DNA of 64,000 bases from Streptomyces olivochromogenes (GCF_021538895.1 NZ_JADDRL010000050.1:1-64000); one strand, 5' to 3'; positions 19,842-28,236 are shown, counted from the first letter of the stretch. The notes: generated from the letters alone by a model not told the origin. Translations and numbers: made by a program.

Positions 19842-20498
19842 GTGTTCCAGCAACTCTTCAGCCCTTCCGTCCAGCACACGATCGACGTCATCGGTATCTT
19901 CGTGTTCGCCATCTCCGGCGCGCTGCTGGCCGTGCGCAAGAACTTCGACATCTTCGGCATAGCGGTCCTCGCCGAGGTCACCGCACTCGGCGGGGGGCTG
20001 TTCCGTGACGTGGTCATCGGGGCCGTGCCCCCGGCCGCCTTCACGGACCTGGGGTACTTCATCACCCCGCTGTTCGCCGCCCTCCTGGTCTTCTTCCTGC
20101 ATCCCCAGGTGGAGCGGATCCAGGTCGGCGTGAACATCTTCGACGCGGCCGGCCTGGGGCTGTTCTGTGTGGCGGGCACCACGAAGGCGTACGACTACGG
20201 CCTCAACCTCACCGCCTCGGCCACCCTGGGCCTCGCCACCGCGGTCGGCGGCGGCGTGCTCCGGGACGTACTCGCCAACGAGGTGCCCTCGCTGCTGCGC
20301 TGGGACCGGGACCTGTACGCGGTTCCGGCGATCGTCGGCGCCACCATGGTGGCGCTGTGCATCCACTACGACGCGCTGAACCCGTTCACCAGCGGCCTGG
20401 CCGTGGTCACCGCTTTCGTGCTGCGCCTTCTCGCGATGCGCTTCCACTGGCGAGCGCCGCGCGCCTGGAATCGACGGTCGACGGTGACGGAGGAGTAG
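19842..20498 (+). CDS. TRIC-type (UPF0126) membrane protein
   Basis: The 218-residue protein begins at GTG 19842 and has about seven membrane helices. It shows the internal two-fold repeat of the family, each half carrying a Gly-rich motif followed by Arg-Asp: GGGLFRDVVIG and GGGVLRDVLANE. Prokaryotic members resemble trimeric intracellular cation channels; some have been reported to conduct K+ or glycine. It stands alone on this strand. The 3-prime end overlaps the convergent esterase gene by 92 bp, which is unusually long. Confidence 0.88.
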   Translation: MFQQLFSPSVQHTIDVIGIFVFAISGALLAVRKNFDIFGIAVLAEVTALGGGLFRDVVIGAVPPAAFTDLGYFITPLFAALLVFFLHPQVERIQVGVNIFDAAGLGLFCVAGTTKAYDYGLNLTASATLGLATAVGGGVLRDVLANEVPSLLRWDRDLYAVPAIVGATMVALCIHYDALNPFTSGLAVVTAFVLRLLAMRFHWRAPRAWNRRSTVTEE

Positions 20499-21693
20499 CG
20501 CCGATTCCCGCGCCGGGGCGGCTCTTGCCCATCTGCAGCGTCAGCCAGCGGAAGACCGTCGTCACCTGCGGCCGCCACAGCGCCATGTTGTGGCCGCCCG
20601 CGCTGCGCGGCACGAACTGGACGTGCACGGTGGTCGGTGCCTTGGCCACCGATTGGAGGGCCAGGCCCGCCTGGTAGCCGTCGCCCGACTGCCCGGAGAT
20701 GTACAGCGCGATCGCGGGCGGAACCGCCGCCTTCTTGAGAAGGAGGTAAGGATTGTTCGCGGCGCGTACGGCCGGGTTCTGGGCGGCCAGCGAATTGCGC
20801 TCGCTGATCGGGTCGTTGTAGCCGGACATGCCGACCGCGGCCCGGTACCGGTCGGGGTGGGCGACCGCCAGCTTGACCGCGCAGTGCGCGCCGGCCGAGT
20901 ACCCGGCCACCGCCCAGCCCTTGGGGGCGGGCTCGGTGCGGAAGTTGTCCATGACCATCTTCGGCACGTCGATGCTCAGCCAGCTGTCGGCGTTGACGGT
21001 GCCCGTGATGTTGGCGCAGCCGGTGTCCACTCCGGCCAGCAGGGTGGTGCGCGGAGACACCATGATGAACGGCGCCACCTGGCCGTTGCGCATCAGCGGC
21101 AGCAGCTGCTCGTGGGCCTTGAGCGTGCCGAACCAGGCCTTCGCGGAACCGGGGTAGCCGGGCAGCACCTCCACGACGGGGAACCGGTGGTGGCGGTAGG
21201 CGGGCTCGTTGTACTGGGGCGGCAGCCAGACGTAGACCTCGGCGTTCACGCCCGAGACCCGGCCCTTGAGCTGGGTGACCCGCACCCCGCCTGCCGAGTG
21301 CATGCCCGGCCCCGCGGCCCGGTGGAACTGCTGCTTGACCTTGGGCAGCTTCTTCACCGCTATCCCACCGGTACCGTCCCTGCCGAGGTCGATGGCCTGC
21401 TGCACGTGGTCGCCGGTGCCGAGCAGGTCGGCCCAGTTGTCGTACAGGTTGTTCGAGTTGTTGACCAGCACGAAGACCAAGGTCACCGCGGTGCCCTGGG
21501 CGAAGAGGAGCATCAGCACCCGGGCCGCGGCGCGCACGGACCGGGGGCCGCGCAACCGCGACCACAGGACAAGGGGCAGTATGAGGGCGACGGCGGCCAG
21601 CGCCATCGCGGTGTAGAGGAACGGAGTCCCGGTGAGGCTCATGTCCCCATAGAGGGGATTGACGGCCTCCGGGTTGTGGACGTGTCCTGACAC
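20407..21693 (-). CDS. Membrane-anchored esterase / acyltransferase-like alpha/beta hydrolase
   Basis: The product is up to 428 residues from GTG 21693; ATG 21642 (MSLTGTPFLYTAMALAAV) is an alternative that keeps the membrane region. The N-terminal 90 residues hold two or three membrane helices. The remainder is an esterase D / Ag85-like hydrolase (PF00756-type), with YVWLPPQYNEP, the nucleophile elbow GYSAGAHCAVKLA and a His near the end (RSAGGHNMALWRP). It should act on ester substrates at the cell surface; Ag85 relatives transfer mycolates, but Streptomyces has none, so the substrate is unknown. The last 30 residues are low complexity and lie antisense to the TRIC-like gene. Confidence 0.85.
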   Translation of the reverse strand: MSGHVHNPEAVNPLYGDMSLTGTPFLYTAMALAAVALILPLVLWSRLRGPRSVRAAARVLMLLFAQGTAVTLVFVLVNNSNNLYDNWADLLGTGDHVQQAIDLGRDGTGGIAVKKLPKVKQQFHRAAGPGMHSAGGVRVTQLKGRVSGVNAEVYVWLPPQYNEPAYRHHRFPVVEVLPGYPGSAKAWFGTLKAHEQLLPLMRNGQVAPFIMVSPRTTLLAGVDTGCANITGTVNADSWLSIDVPKMVMDNFRTEPAPKGWAVAGYSAGAHCAVKLAVAHPDRYRAAVGMSGYNDPISERNSLAAQNPAVRAANNPYLLLKKAAVPPAIALYISGQSGDGYQAGLALQSVAKAPTTVHVQFVPRSAGGHNMALWRPQVTTVFRWLTLQMGKSRPGAGIGATPPSPSTVDSRRAALASGSASREGAARKR

Positions 21694-21794
21694 TTACCGA
21701 GAAATTGCCGGAACCTCACCCAGCAGGGGGACGGATCGCCTCGCGGTAAGGGAAAAAGCTACCGCTTAGTAATTTTATGTTGTACGGTTCACGC

Positions 21795-22655
21795 ATGGCA
21801 GAAGCAGCTACCGCACCCGCCGCGCGTGCCTCGATCGGCGACAGCGAGTTCGACCGCGACACGGCGGTCACCCGGCGCGAGCCCGGTGTCTACGACATCG
21901 ACCTGTCCGCGGGCTGGACCATCTTCGGTGCCGTCAACGGCGGCTACCTGCTCGCCGTCCTCGGCCGCGCCCTCGCGGACGCCCTGCCGCACCCCGACCC
22001 GTTCACCATCTCGGCGCACTACCTGACGGCCTCCCGGCCCGGCCCCGCCGTGATCCGCACCGAGACCGTGCGCACCGGCCGCACCCTCTCCACCGGCCAG
22101 GCCTCGCTCCTCCAGCGGGACGAGGCGGGCAACGAGGTCGAACGCATCCGCGTCCTCGCCTCCTACGGCGACCTCGGCACGCTCCCGGACGACGTCCGCA
22201 CGACGGCCCGGCCGCCCGCCTTCCCGCCCCTGGAGCACTGCATCGGCCCGGAGGACGGTCCGAGCCCCGTCGACGACACGTCCCCCATCGCCGAGCGCCT
22301 GATGCTCAAGCTCGACCCCAGCACCCTGGGCTGGGCCCTCGGTGCCCCGTCCGGCAAGGGCGAGATGCGCTCCTGGTTCGGCCTCGCCGACGGCCGGGAC
22401 GCCGACCCCCTCGCGATGCTGCTCGCGGTGGACGCCCTGCCGCCCACCGCGTTCGAGATCGGCATCTCCGGCTGGGTCCCCACGGTCGAACTGACCGTGC
22501 ACGTGCGTCACCGCCCGGCCCCCGGCCCGCTGCGGGTGTCGATCACCACCCGCAACCTGGCCGGCGGCTTCCTGGAGGAGGACGCCGAGGTCTGGGACAG
22601 CGAGGACCGGCTGGTCGCGCAGTCCCGCCAGCTGGCCCGGGTCAAGCGCGGCTGA
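21795..22655 (+). CDS. Acyl-CoA thioesterase-like double hotdog protein
   Basis: ATG 21795 gives 286 residues; an in-frame ATG at 21777 would add six. Two hotdog halves are suggested: the first with GWTIFGAVNGGYLLAVLGRAL and ISAHYLTASRPG, the second with MRSWFGLADGRDADPLAMLL and WVPTVELTVHVRHRP. This is the TesB/ThiE-like thioesterase superfamily layout (PF13622 type), which hydrolyses acyl-CoA thioesters. The leader just upstream is A/T-rich (21757-21780) and may be the promoter. Its 3-prime end overlaps the convergent DinB-like gene by 14 bp. Substrate length is unknown. Confidence 0.82.
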   Translation: MAEAATAPAARASIGDSEFDRDTAVTRREPGVYDIDLSAGWTIFGAVNGGYLLAVLGRALADALPHPDPFTISAHYLTASRPGPAVIRTETVRTGRTLSTGQASLLQRDEAGNEVERIRVLASYGDLGTLPDDVRTTARPPAFPPLEHCIGPEDGPSPVDDTSPIAERLMLKLDPSTLGWALGAPSGKGEMRSWFGLADGRDADPLAMLLAVDALPPTAFEIGISGWVPTVELTVHVRHRPAPGPLRVSITTRNLAGGFLEEDAEVWDSEDRLVAQSRQLARVKRG

Positions 22656-23229
22656 GCGGTTCGCGCCCCAGCCAGGCCGCCAGTCGCCCGTAGACGTCCG
22701 CTCCTTCGGCGGCCTCCCGTACGGAGCCGAAGGGGACGCCCGCCCCGCGCTCGGCGTCGGGCAGCACGCGGCGCGCGACCGCGAGCGCGAACTCGGCCGG
22801 TTCCGGGTCGAGTTCGTACGGGCCGCCGAGGGCCTCGGCGAGGTCCCAGGTGTGCGTCACGATCTCCATCACATAGCCGGACAGCGCTGCGTGGCCCGGG
22901 ATCTCGCCCCAGGGCACGCGCACGGTCGCGGCCATCCGCTCGTCGGGCTCCCAGGCCCGGACGGCCCGCGTCCTGGCCTCCTCGTACGCGGCCGCCCAGT
23001 CCTCGTCCCCGACGCCTTCGGCGAAGGGGTGCACGGCCAGGCCGTCGCCGCCCTCGCCGACCACCGCGATCCGCAGCGTGCCGCCGACCATGTGGCTCAG
23101 CAGGGTGCGGACGTCGAACTCGGAACAGGGCGTCGGCCCGGCCAGGTGCTCGGGCCCCACGGTCTTGACGAGGGCGGCCGCCTGCTCGGTGGCGCGGGTG
23201 TAGAGGGGGCGGGGGTCGATCGGGTTCAT
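22642..23229 (-). CDS. DinB/MDMPI-like metal-binding protein (TIGR03086 type)
   Basis: This 195-residue protein starts at ATG 23229. It shows the four-helix bundle pattern of mycothiol-dependent maleylpyruvate isomerase-like proteins: GPTPCSEFDVRTLLSHMVGG supplies one His, and YVMEIVTHTWDLAEALG supplies the HxxxD-type metal site. Members use mycothiol or bind a divalent metal in detoxification, but most are uncharacterised. It is divergent from a WYL-domain regulator that starts 109 bp away, a pairing that suggests the regulator controls it. Confidence 0.85.
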   Translation of the reverse strand: MNPIDPRPLYTRATEQAAALVKTVGPEHLAGPTPCSEFDVRTLLSHMVGGTLRIAVVGEGGDGLAVHPFAEGVGDEDWAAAYEEARTRAVRAWEPDERMAATVRVPWGEIPGHAALSGYVMEIVTHTWDLAEALGGPYELDPEPAEFALAVARRVLPDAERGAGVPFGSVREAAEGADVYGRLAAWLGREPLSRA

Positions 23230-23337
23230 GGTGTGCCTCTCCGTGCGTCGGTATGGCGATGCGACGATGATCAGCGAATAACCTGACAGTTTCCGTCAAC
23301 ATTTGCCTCGGACGCTCCGGGGCGCGACCCTGACCGG

Positions 23338-24315
23338 GTGAAGTCCGACCGCCTGCTGTCGATCCTGTTGCTCCTGCAGACCCGCGGCCGGGTCCCCGCG
23401 CACGAACTGGCCGGCCGACTGGAGGTGTCGGTGCGCACCATCTACCGGGACATCGAGGCCCTGTCGGCCTCGGGCGTCCCGGTGTACGCCGAACGCGGGC
23501 GGCACGGCGGCATCGAGCTCCTCGCCGGATTCCGTACGGACGTCACCGGGCTGACCGCCGACGAGTCCCGGGCGCTGTTCATCCTGGCCGCCCAGGGCGC
23601 GCACGCCGCGCTGGGCCTCGACGCGGCGCTCGGCTCGGCGCTGCGCAAGGTGATGGCCGCCCTGCCGGCGCCGCACCGCCCGGCGGCGGAGGTGACCTCG
23701 CGCCGCATCCTGGTCGACGCCACGCGCTGGCGGGGCGGCCCGCGCAAGCTGGTCGACCTGGCGGTGCTGCAGGACGCGGTGTTCGCCGACCGGCGGCTGC
23801 GGCTGCGCTACCGGCACGGCGGGGAGCGGGAGACGCGGACGTACACCGTCGATCCGTACGGACTGGTCGCCAAGGCGGGCATCTGGTACCTGGTCGCCGA
23901 CCGGCGGGCGAAGCCGCGGCTGTTCCGGGCGGACCGGGTGGTGTCGGCCACGCTCCTCGACGATCCCGTGCGGCGCAGGCCCGGCGTCGAACTCGCCGAC
24001 GCCTGGGAGGCGCTGCGCCGCCAGGTCGAGGACCGGCCGGGCGGCGTCGACGTCACCGTGCGGGTCCACCGGGAGCGGCTCGGCCTGTTCCTGCGCCTGA
24101 CGGCCCCGTCGCTGGCCGAACCCCCCGAGGACGACGGCGAGAGCGAGTGGGTGACCGCCCGGCTGACGTATCCCGCGGTCCTCGCCGCCCGCCAACTGCT
24201 CGTGTTCGCCGACCGGGTGGAGGTGCTCTCGCCGCCCGAGGTACGCGCGGATCTCGCCGAGGCGGCGGGTTCCGTCACGGCCTTGTACCGGCCGGCGGCC
24301 CGGACCGCCGACTGA
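23338..24315 (+). CDS. HTH-WYL (YafY/DeoR-type) transcriptional regulator
   Basis: GTG 23338 gives 325 residues. The N-terminal winged helix (residues 4-60: RLLSILLLLQTRGRVPAHEL, SVRTIYRDIEALSASGVPVY) is followed by a WYL domain at about 140-215 (RLRYRHGGERETRTYTVDPY, GIWYLVADRR) and a C-terminal WCX-like extension. WYL domains sense ligands, often nucleic acid fragments or metabolites. The divergent neighbour (DinB-like, 22642-23229) shares the 108-bp promoter region and is the likely target. Confidence 0.92.
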   Translation: MKSDRLLSILLLLQTRGRVPAHELAGRLEVSVRTIYRDIEALSASGVPVYAERGRHGGIELLAGFRTDVTGLTADESRALFILAAQGAHAALGLDAALGSALRKVMAALPAPHRPAAEVTSRRILVDATRWRGGPRKLVDLAVLQDAVFADRRLRLRYRHGGERETRTYTVDPYGLVAKAGIWYLVADRRAKPRLFRADRVVSATLLDDPVRRRPGVELADAWEALRRQVEDRPGGVDVTVRVHRERLGLFLRLTAPSLAEPPEDDGESEWVTARLTYPAVLAARQLLVFADRVEVLSPPEVRADLAEAAGSVTALYRPAARTAD

Positions 24316-24455
24316 CGTGGCAGGTCGACGGGGGTCCTTGGGGCGTGCTTTGCCCGATTGACAGGCCAGGGACAGGGCGGGCCCAAGTACGGCCCAGGCG
24401 CAGTTGATTGAGTGCCCGCCTCAGGTCCCCCTCATCTTTCGTGGAGCTGTCCCTC

Positions 24456-24839
24456 ATGAAGCGTGCACGCCTCGTCCCCGCCGTCGCCCTGCTGGCCCTG
24501 TCCCCGCTGCTGCTGACCGCGTGCGGCTCGGGCGACTCGTCGTCGTCCGGTGGCAACTCCGGTGCGCGGAAGGGCTGTCAGGCGCCCTCCGGGCTGCCCG
24601 CCGGCGGCGCGTCCGGGCGCCCGAGCGGCACCCCGTCCGGCATGCCGACCGGCGCCGCCGCGGGCAGGCCGACCGGCACGGGGACCGGCGTCCCGAGTGG
24701 CGCCCCCTCGGGCATGCCGAGCGGCGCGCCCGGCGGCGGCCAGGGCGGCCCCGGAGGCGCTCAGGGCGGCGGCTGCGGCGGCCCCGGCGGAGGGCAGCAG
24801 GGGCAGGGGCAGGAGGGGCAGCAGGCCCGGCAGGGCTGA
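24456..24839 (+). CDS. Small secreted lipoprotein, Gly/Pro/Ser-rich
   Basis: ATG 24456 (127 residues) follows GTGGAGCTGT. A lipoprotein signal, MKRARLVPAVALLALSPLLL, ends at the lipobox LLTAC with C23 modified. The mature part is low complexity: imperfect repeats of PSGxPSG / PTG units (about 45-90), then GQGGPGG and Gln-Gly stretches, with three further Cys residues. No enzymatic domain is seen. It is probably an extracytoplasmic, flexible surface protein; function unknown. Two tandem hairpins follow the stop codon. Confidence 0.8.
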   Translation: MKRARLVPAVALLALSPLLLTACGSGDSSSSGGNSGARKGCQAPSGLPAGGASGRPSGTPSGMPTGAAAGRPTGTGTGVPSGAPSGMPSGAPGGGQGGPGGAQGGGCGGPGGGQQGQGQEGQQARQG

Positions 24840-24846
24840 GGGGGAG

Positions 24847-24893
24847 GGCCGTACGAAGGCGTACGGGGTTCGGCCGTACGGAAGGCGTACGGG
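24847..24893 (+). repeat. Tandem direct repeat of a small hairpin
   Basis: Two near-identical 22-base units (24847-24868 and 24872-24893) each contain CCGTACG followed by CGTACGG with a 2- to 5-base loop. They start 8 bp after the lipoprotein stop and may serve as its terminator. Confidence 0.55.
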
Positions 24894-24900
24894 ATACGAC

Positions 24901-24935
24901 GGGGCGGCGCGTCCGGGAAGCGGGCGCGCCGCCCC
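24901..24935. terminator. Bidirectional hairpin between lipoprotein and TetR genes
   Basis: GGGGCGGCGCG (24901-24911) and CGCGCCGCCCC (24925-24935) are perfect 11-bp inverted copies, placed between two convergent genes. Confidence 0.6.
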
Positions 24936-24952
24936 CGCGCGTCGTGGCGGGG

Positions 24953-25585
24953 TCAGTCCAGCCAGTGCCGGCGGCCGATGGTGATCAGCCGCAGCTGGCG
25001 GGTCGCGACCTGGGCGACGCGCTCCAGTTCCTCCTGCGAGGCCGAGGCCTCCAGCGCCTCCAGGAACAGGGAGGCGGTGATGAGCATCTGGTCGACGTAG
25101 AGGTGCGCGAGCATGCGCAGGTCGTCGTCGTTCCAGCCCGTCGCCTCGGGGTCGTTGGCCAGCTCGGCCTTGACCTCCTCGGCGAACCGGGTCAATTGGG
25201 CGCGGATGGCCTCCCGCACCGGCTGGACGCCGCCGTGCCGTTCGCGGGCGATGAACCGGACGTGCGCGGGGTGCGTCTCCACGTGCCGGGCGATCAGCCG
25301 GATGGCGCGGGTGATGCGTTCGTCGCTGTCGCCGGCCGTGGACACCGCCGTGTGCACCATGGGGTGCAGGCTGCCGAGCGCCTCGTCGACGAGCGCGACG
25401 CCGAGGTCCGCCGTGGAGCGGAAGTGCCGGTAGAAGGCGGTCGGGGCGACGCCGACGGCACGGGTGACCTCGCGCAGGCCCAGGCTGCTCAGGCTCTGCT
25501 CCTCCAGCAGCCCGAGCCCCGCGTCCAGGAGCGCCTGCCGGGTCTTCTGTTTCTGGGCCTGCCGGATCCCGAGGGTGTGACTCAT
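24953..25585 (-). CDS. TetR-family transcriptional regulator
   Basis: The 210-residue protein has a TetR_N helix-turn-helix at residues 13-60 (TRQALLDAGLGLLEEQSLSS, LREVTRAVGVAPTAFYRHF) and a ligand-binding C-terminal domain with WxxDD-type features (ATGWNDDDLRMLAHLYVDQM). It starts at ATG 25585. It is divergent from two small membrane-protein genes; repeated AACAACTGTT sequences at 25594-25607 (in its own leader) and 25650-25677 (ahead of the membrane genes) are obvious operator candidates, so it probably represses both itself and its neighbours. The overall look is closest to TetR proteins that regulate fatty-acid or membrane functions, but the ligand is unknown. Confidence 0.92.
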   Translation of the reverse strand: MSHTLGIRQAQKQKTRQALLDAGLGLLEEQSLSSLGLREVTRAVGVAPTAFYRHFRSTADLGVALVDEALGSLHPMVHTAVSTAGDSDERITRAIRLIARHVETHPAHVRFIARERHGGVQPVREAIRAQLTRFAEEVKAELANDPEATGWNDDDLRMLAHLYVDQMLITASLFLEALEASASQEELERVAQVATRQLRLITIGRRHWLD

Positions 25586-25593
25586 GTCATCCA

Positions 25594-25677
25594 GTTAACA
25601 ACTGTTCTCCGGAATTGAAAAGCCGTGCGGCGCGCTAGACTCAGAGTCAGTGAACAACTGTTACTACAACTGTTCAC
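25594..25677. promoter_or_regulatory. Divergent promoter region with repeated TetR operator candidates
   Basis: GTTAACAACTGTTC lies at 25594-25607, and GTGAACAACTGTTAC plus ACAACTGTTCAC at 25650-25677; the latter pair also forms a larger palindrome, GTGAACA...TGTTCAC. Between them, TTGAAA (25615-25620) and TAGACT (25636-25641) make a plausible + strand promoter with a short 15-bp spacer. The downstream sites would overlap the transcription start. Confidence 0.65.
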
Positions 25678-25706
25678 CGAAACTTTACGGAGGGGGATCG
25701 AATCCC

Positions 25707-25874
25707 ATGCTGTTCCTTGTCGCCGCGCTGATGCTGCTCGGTGTGGTGCTGGGCACCGTCGCCCACGCGCCGCTGGGCGTCACCGCCGTCGTGGCCGCCG
25801 TCATCGCCGTCTGGCTCGGCGTCTTCGCGCTCCGCGAGCGCCACGGCCGCCGTCGCCACTCATCGGCCAACTGA
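25707..25874 (+). CDS. Small membrane protein (55 aa)
   Basis: ATG 25707 is preceded by GGAGGGGGATCG at about 25688, a strong ribosome binding site. The 55-residue product has two membrane helices (MLFLVAALMLLGVVLGTVAH and TAVVAAVIAVWLGVFAL) followed by a basic tail RERHGRRRHSS. A longer reading from GTG 25650 would place coding sequence through the operator repeats and lacks a binding site. It is probably co-transcribed with the DUF4190-like gene after it and repressed by the divergent TetR protein. Function unknown. Confidence 0.65.
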   Translation: MLFLVAALMLLGVVLGTVAHAPLGVTAVVAAVIAVWLGVFALRERHGRRRHSSAN

Positions 25875-25906
25875 CCGTCCGAACCGACTTTCAGGAGCTG
25901 AGCACC

Positions 25907-26185
25907 ATGCAACTCACCGCACCGGCCCCGGGCCGCACCGAAACCCGTACGCCCACCCGCGACGCCGACGGCATGGCCGTGGCGTCCTTCATCCTCGGCC
26001 TCCTCGGCCTGCTGGTCCTCAACGTCTTCCTCGGTCCCATCGCCATCGCCCTGGCCGCCGTCGCGCTCTGGCGCGGTACGAGCCGCCGCGGCCGCGCGTA
26101 CCTGGGCCTGGGGCTGGGCGTGGCCGACCTGGCGGTCCTGGTGGTCGCCATGGAGCTGTCCCACACCGTGTCGTGGAGCCTGTGA
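25907..26185 (+). CDS. DUF4190-like small membrane protein
   Basis: ATG 25907 follows CAGGAGCTGAG (92 residues). The N-terminus is polar, then two hydrophobic segments appear: DGMAVASFILGLLGLLVLNV and PIAIALAAVALWRG, followed by a third at YLGLGLGVADLAVLVVAMEL. The ADGMAVASFILGLL block is characteristic of DUF4190 proteins, which are small Streptomyces membrane proteins of unknown role. It is the second gene downstream of the TetR-controlled promoter region. Confidence 0.75.
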   Translation: MQLTAPAPGRTETRTPTRDADGMAVASFILGLLGLLVLNVFLGPIAIALAAVALWRGTSRRGRAYLGLGLGVADLAVLVVAMELSHTVSWSL

Positions 26186-26304
26186 ACCCGAGGAACGAGC
26201 CCTGACCGACGGCTGACGCCCCGAGGGCGACGGGGCACGGCCGCCGCCACCGCCCGGCCTTGACGCAGGGTCGCCGAACGGGGCCCCGTAGAATCGGGCT
26301 CACC

Positions 26305-27468
26305 ATGGCTTACCTCGACCACGCCGCGACCACCCCCATGCTCCCGGAGGCGGCAGAGGCACTGACTGCCGCGCTGAGCGTCACCGGCAACGCCTCCTCC
26401 CTCCACGCGTCCGGCCGCGCGGCCCGCCGCACGGTCGAGGAGTCCCGCGAGACGCTCGCCGACGCCCTCGGCGCCCGCCCCAGCGAGGTCGTCCTCACCT
26501 CCGGCGGAACCGAGGCCGACAACCTGGCCGTCAAGGGCCTGTACTGGTCGCGCCGCGACGCCGACCCCCGCCGCACCCGGGTCCTCGCCAGCCCCGTCGA
26601 GCACCACGCGGTCCTCGACGCCGTCCACTGGCTAGGCGAACACGAGGGCGCCACCGTCGAGTACCTCCCCGTCGACGCCTACGGCCGCGTCCACCCCGAC
26701 GCCCTGCGCGAGGCCGTCGCCCGCGATCCCGACGACGTCGCGCTCGCCACCGTGATGTGGGCCAACAACGAGATCGGCACGGTCATGGCCGTCCGTGAAC
26801 TGGCCGACGTGGCGGGGGAGTTCGGCATCCCCCTGCACGCCGACGCGGTCCAGGCCGTCGGCCAGGTACCGGTCGACTTCGCCGCCTCGGGCCTCGCCGC
26901 GATGACGGTCTCCGGCCACAAGATCGGCGGCCCGTACGGCATCGGCGCGCTCCTCCTCGGCCGCGAGTACACCCCCGTACCGGTCCTGCACGGCGGCGGG
27001 CAGGAGCGCCATGTCCGCTCCGGCACCCTCGACGTCCCGGCCGTCGCCTCGTTCGCGGTGGCCGCGCGGCTGGCCGCCGAGCAGCGCGAGTGGTTCGCCC
27101 GCGAGATCGGCGCCCTGCGCGACGCCCTGATCGAGGCCGTCCGTACGGCGGTTCCGGACGCGATCCTCGGGGGCGACCCCGTCGACCGCCTCCCGGCCAA
27201 CGCCCACTTCACCTTCCCGGGCTGCGAGGGCGACTCCCTGCTGCTGCTCCTGGACGCCCAGGGCATCGAGTGTTCGACCGGCTCCGCCTGCACCGCCGGC
27301 GTCGCCCAGCCCAGCCATGTCCTTCTCGCCACCGGCGCCGACCCGGACCTGGCCCGCGGCACCCTGCGCTTCTCCCTCGGCCACACCTCCACTCGGGCCG
27401 ACGTCGACGCGGTCGCCAAGGCCATCGGCCCCGCGGTCGAACGCGCTCGCGCCGCGGGACTCAGCTGA
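26305..27468 (+). CDS. Cysteine desulfurase (IscS/NifS family)
   Basis: The 387-residue PLP enzyme (ATG 26305) removes sulfur from cysteine as a persulfide. Start motif MAYLDHAATTPM, PLP lysine K206 in SGHKIGGPYG, and catalytic Cys C329 in CSTGSACTAG identify it. It is 1.9 kb from mnmA on the same strand, separated by a divergent amidase gene. The likely role is to supply sulfur for MnmA-dependent 2-thiouridine in tRNA, as in other Gram-positives where a dedicated desulfurase pairs with MnmA. Actinobacterial Fe-S assembly normally uses a separate SufS, so this division of labour is reasonable but inferred. Confidence 0.93.
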   Translation: MAYLDHAATTPMLPEAAEALTAALSVTGNASSLHASGRAARRTVEESRETLADALGARPSEVVLTSGGTEADNLAVKGLYWSRRDADPRRTRVLASPVEHHAVLDAVHWLGEHEGATVEYLPVDAYGRVHPDALREAVARDPDDVALATVMWANNEIGTVMAVRELADVAGEFGIPLHADAVQAVGQVPVDFAASGLAAMTVSGHKIGGPYGIGALLLGREYTPVPVLHGGGQERHVRSGTLDVPAVASFAVAARLAAEQREWFAREIGALRDALIEAVRTAVPDAILGGDPVDRLPANAHFTFPGCEGDSLLLLLDAQGIECSTGSACTAGVAQPSHVLLATGADPDLARGTLRFSLGHTSTRADVDAVAKAIGPAVERARAAGLS

Positions 27469-27507
27469 GGCCCGCGGCGCCACCGCCCACCACCGCGTGC
27501 ACACGCG

Positions 27508-28176
27508 TCACTTCGCGCTCGCCCGGCCCACCAGCCTCATGTACCGGTCCCAGTCCCAGTACCGCCCGGGATCCGTGTGGTCGGTGCCCGGCACCTCCAC
27601 GTGCCCGATGATGTGCTCCCGGTCGACCGGTATGCCGTACCGCCCGCATATCGTGGCCGTCAGCCGCGCCGAGGACGCGTACATCGCGTCCGTGAAGGAC
27701 GAGGCGTGCTCCACGAACCCCTCGTGCTCGATGCCGACGCTGCGCTCGTTGTACGACCTGTTTCCCGCGTGGAACGCCACGTCCAGCTCGCGGATCAGCT
27801 GGGTCACGCGCCCGTCCTTGCGCACGATGTAGTGCGCCGCCGCCTCGTGCGCCGGGTCCTGGAAGACCTTCACCGCGGTCCGGTAGCTGCCCTGGGTGAC
27901 ATGGACGACCACCCGGTCGATCCGGTAGTCGTCGGGCCGGTCCGCCCGCCGGTAGTTCGCCGGGGACGCGGCCACCCAGCGTGCGCCCCTGAAGTCCACC
28001 GCCCCCGCCACCCGCGGCTTCTCCACACCCGGCAGCCGCCACCACAGGTGGGAGAGCTCGTCCCGGGCGAGCGCGGCCGTGCCGACGGCGGCCGCGGCCC
28101 CGCCGATGAGCAGGGCGCGCCGCCCCAGCCGTCGATCCGAGTCGCCGCTCGCCGCACCCGCCCGTGTCGCCCCCAT
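27508..28176 (-). CDS. N-acetylmuramoyl-L-alanine amidase, exported (Amidase_2)
   Basis: ATG 28176 gives 222 residues; the frame is open far upstream but only antisense to mnmA. A twin-arginine-type signal (RRLGRRALLIGGAAAAVGTA) suggests TAT export. The catalytic domain (about 70-215) has zinc ligands in VVVHVTQG, and in HIIGHVEVPGTDHTDPG, with the HTDPG motif common to bacteriophage-type amidases; YIVRKDGRVTQLI and AFHAGNRSYNERSVGIEHEG complete the fold. It cleaves peptide stems from glycan chains in the wall. Its start is 60 bp from mnmA on the opposite strand. Confidence 0.9.
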   Translation of the reverse strand: MGATRAGAASGDSDRRLGRRALLIGGAAAAVGTAALARDELSHLWWRLPGVEKPRVAGAVDFRGARWVAASPANYRRADRPDDYRIDRVVVHVTQGSYRTAVKVFQDPAHEAAAHYIVRKDGRVTQLIRELDVAFHAGNRSYNERSVGIEHEGFVEHASSFTDAMYASSARLTATICGRYGIPVDREHIIGHVEVPGTDHTDPGRYWDWDRYMRLVGRASAK

Positions 28177-28236
28177 GTGATCGTCAACGCATACGCGCGG
28201 ATCCCGGTTCCCACGCACCCGTACCCTGGAGGGGTT

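Noticed and set aside
25650..25706. N-terminal extension of the 55-aa membrane protein from GTG 25650
   Set aside because: The extension coincides with the operator palindrome and lacks a Shine-Dalgarno, whereas ATG 25707 has GGAGGGGG.
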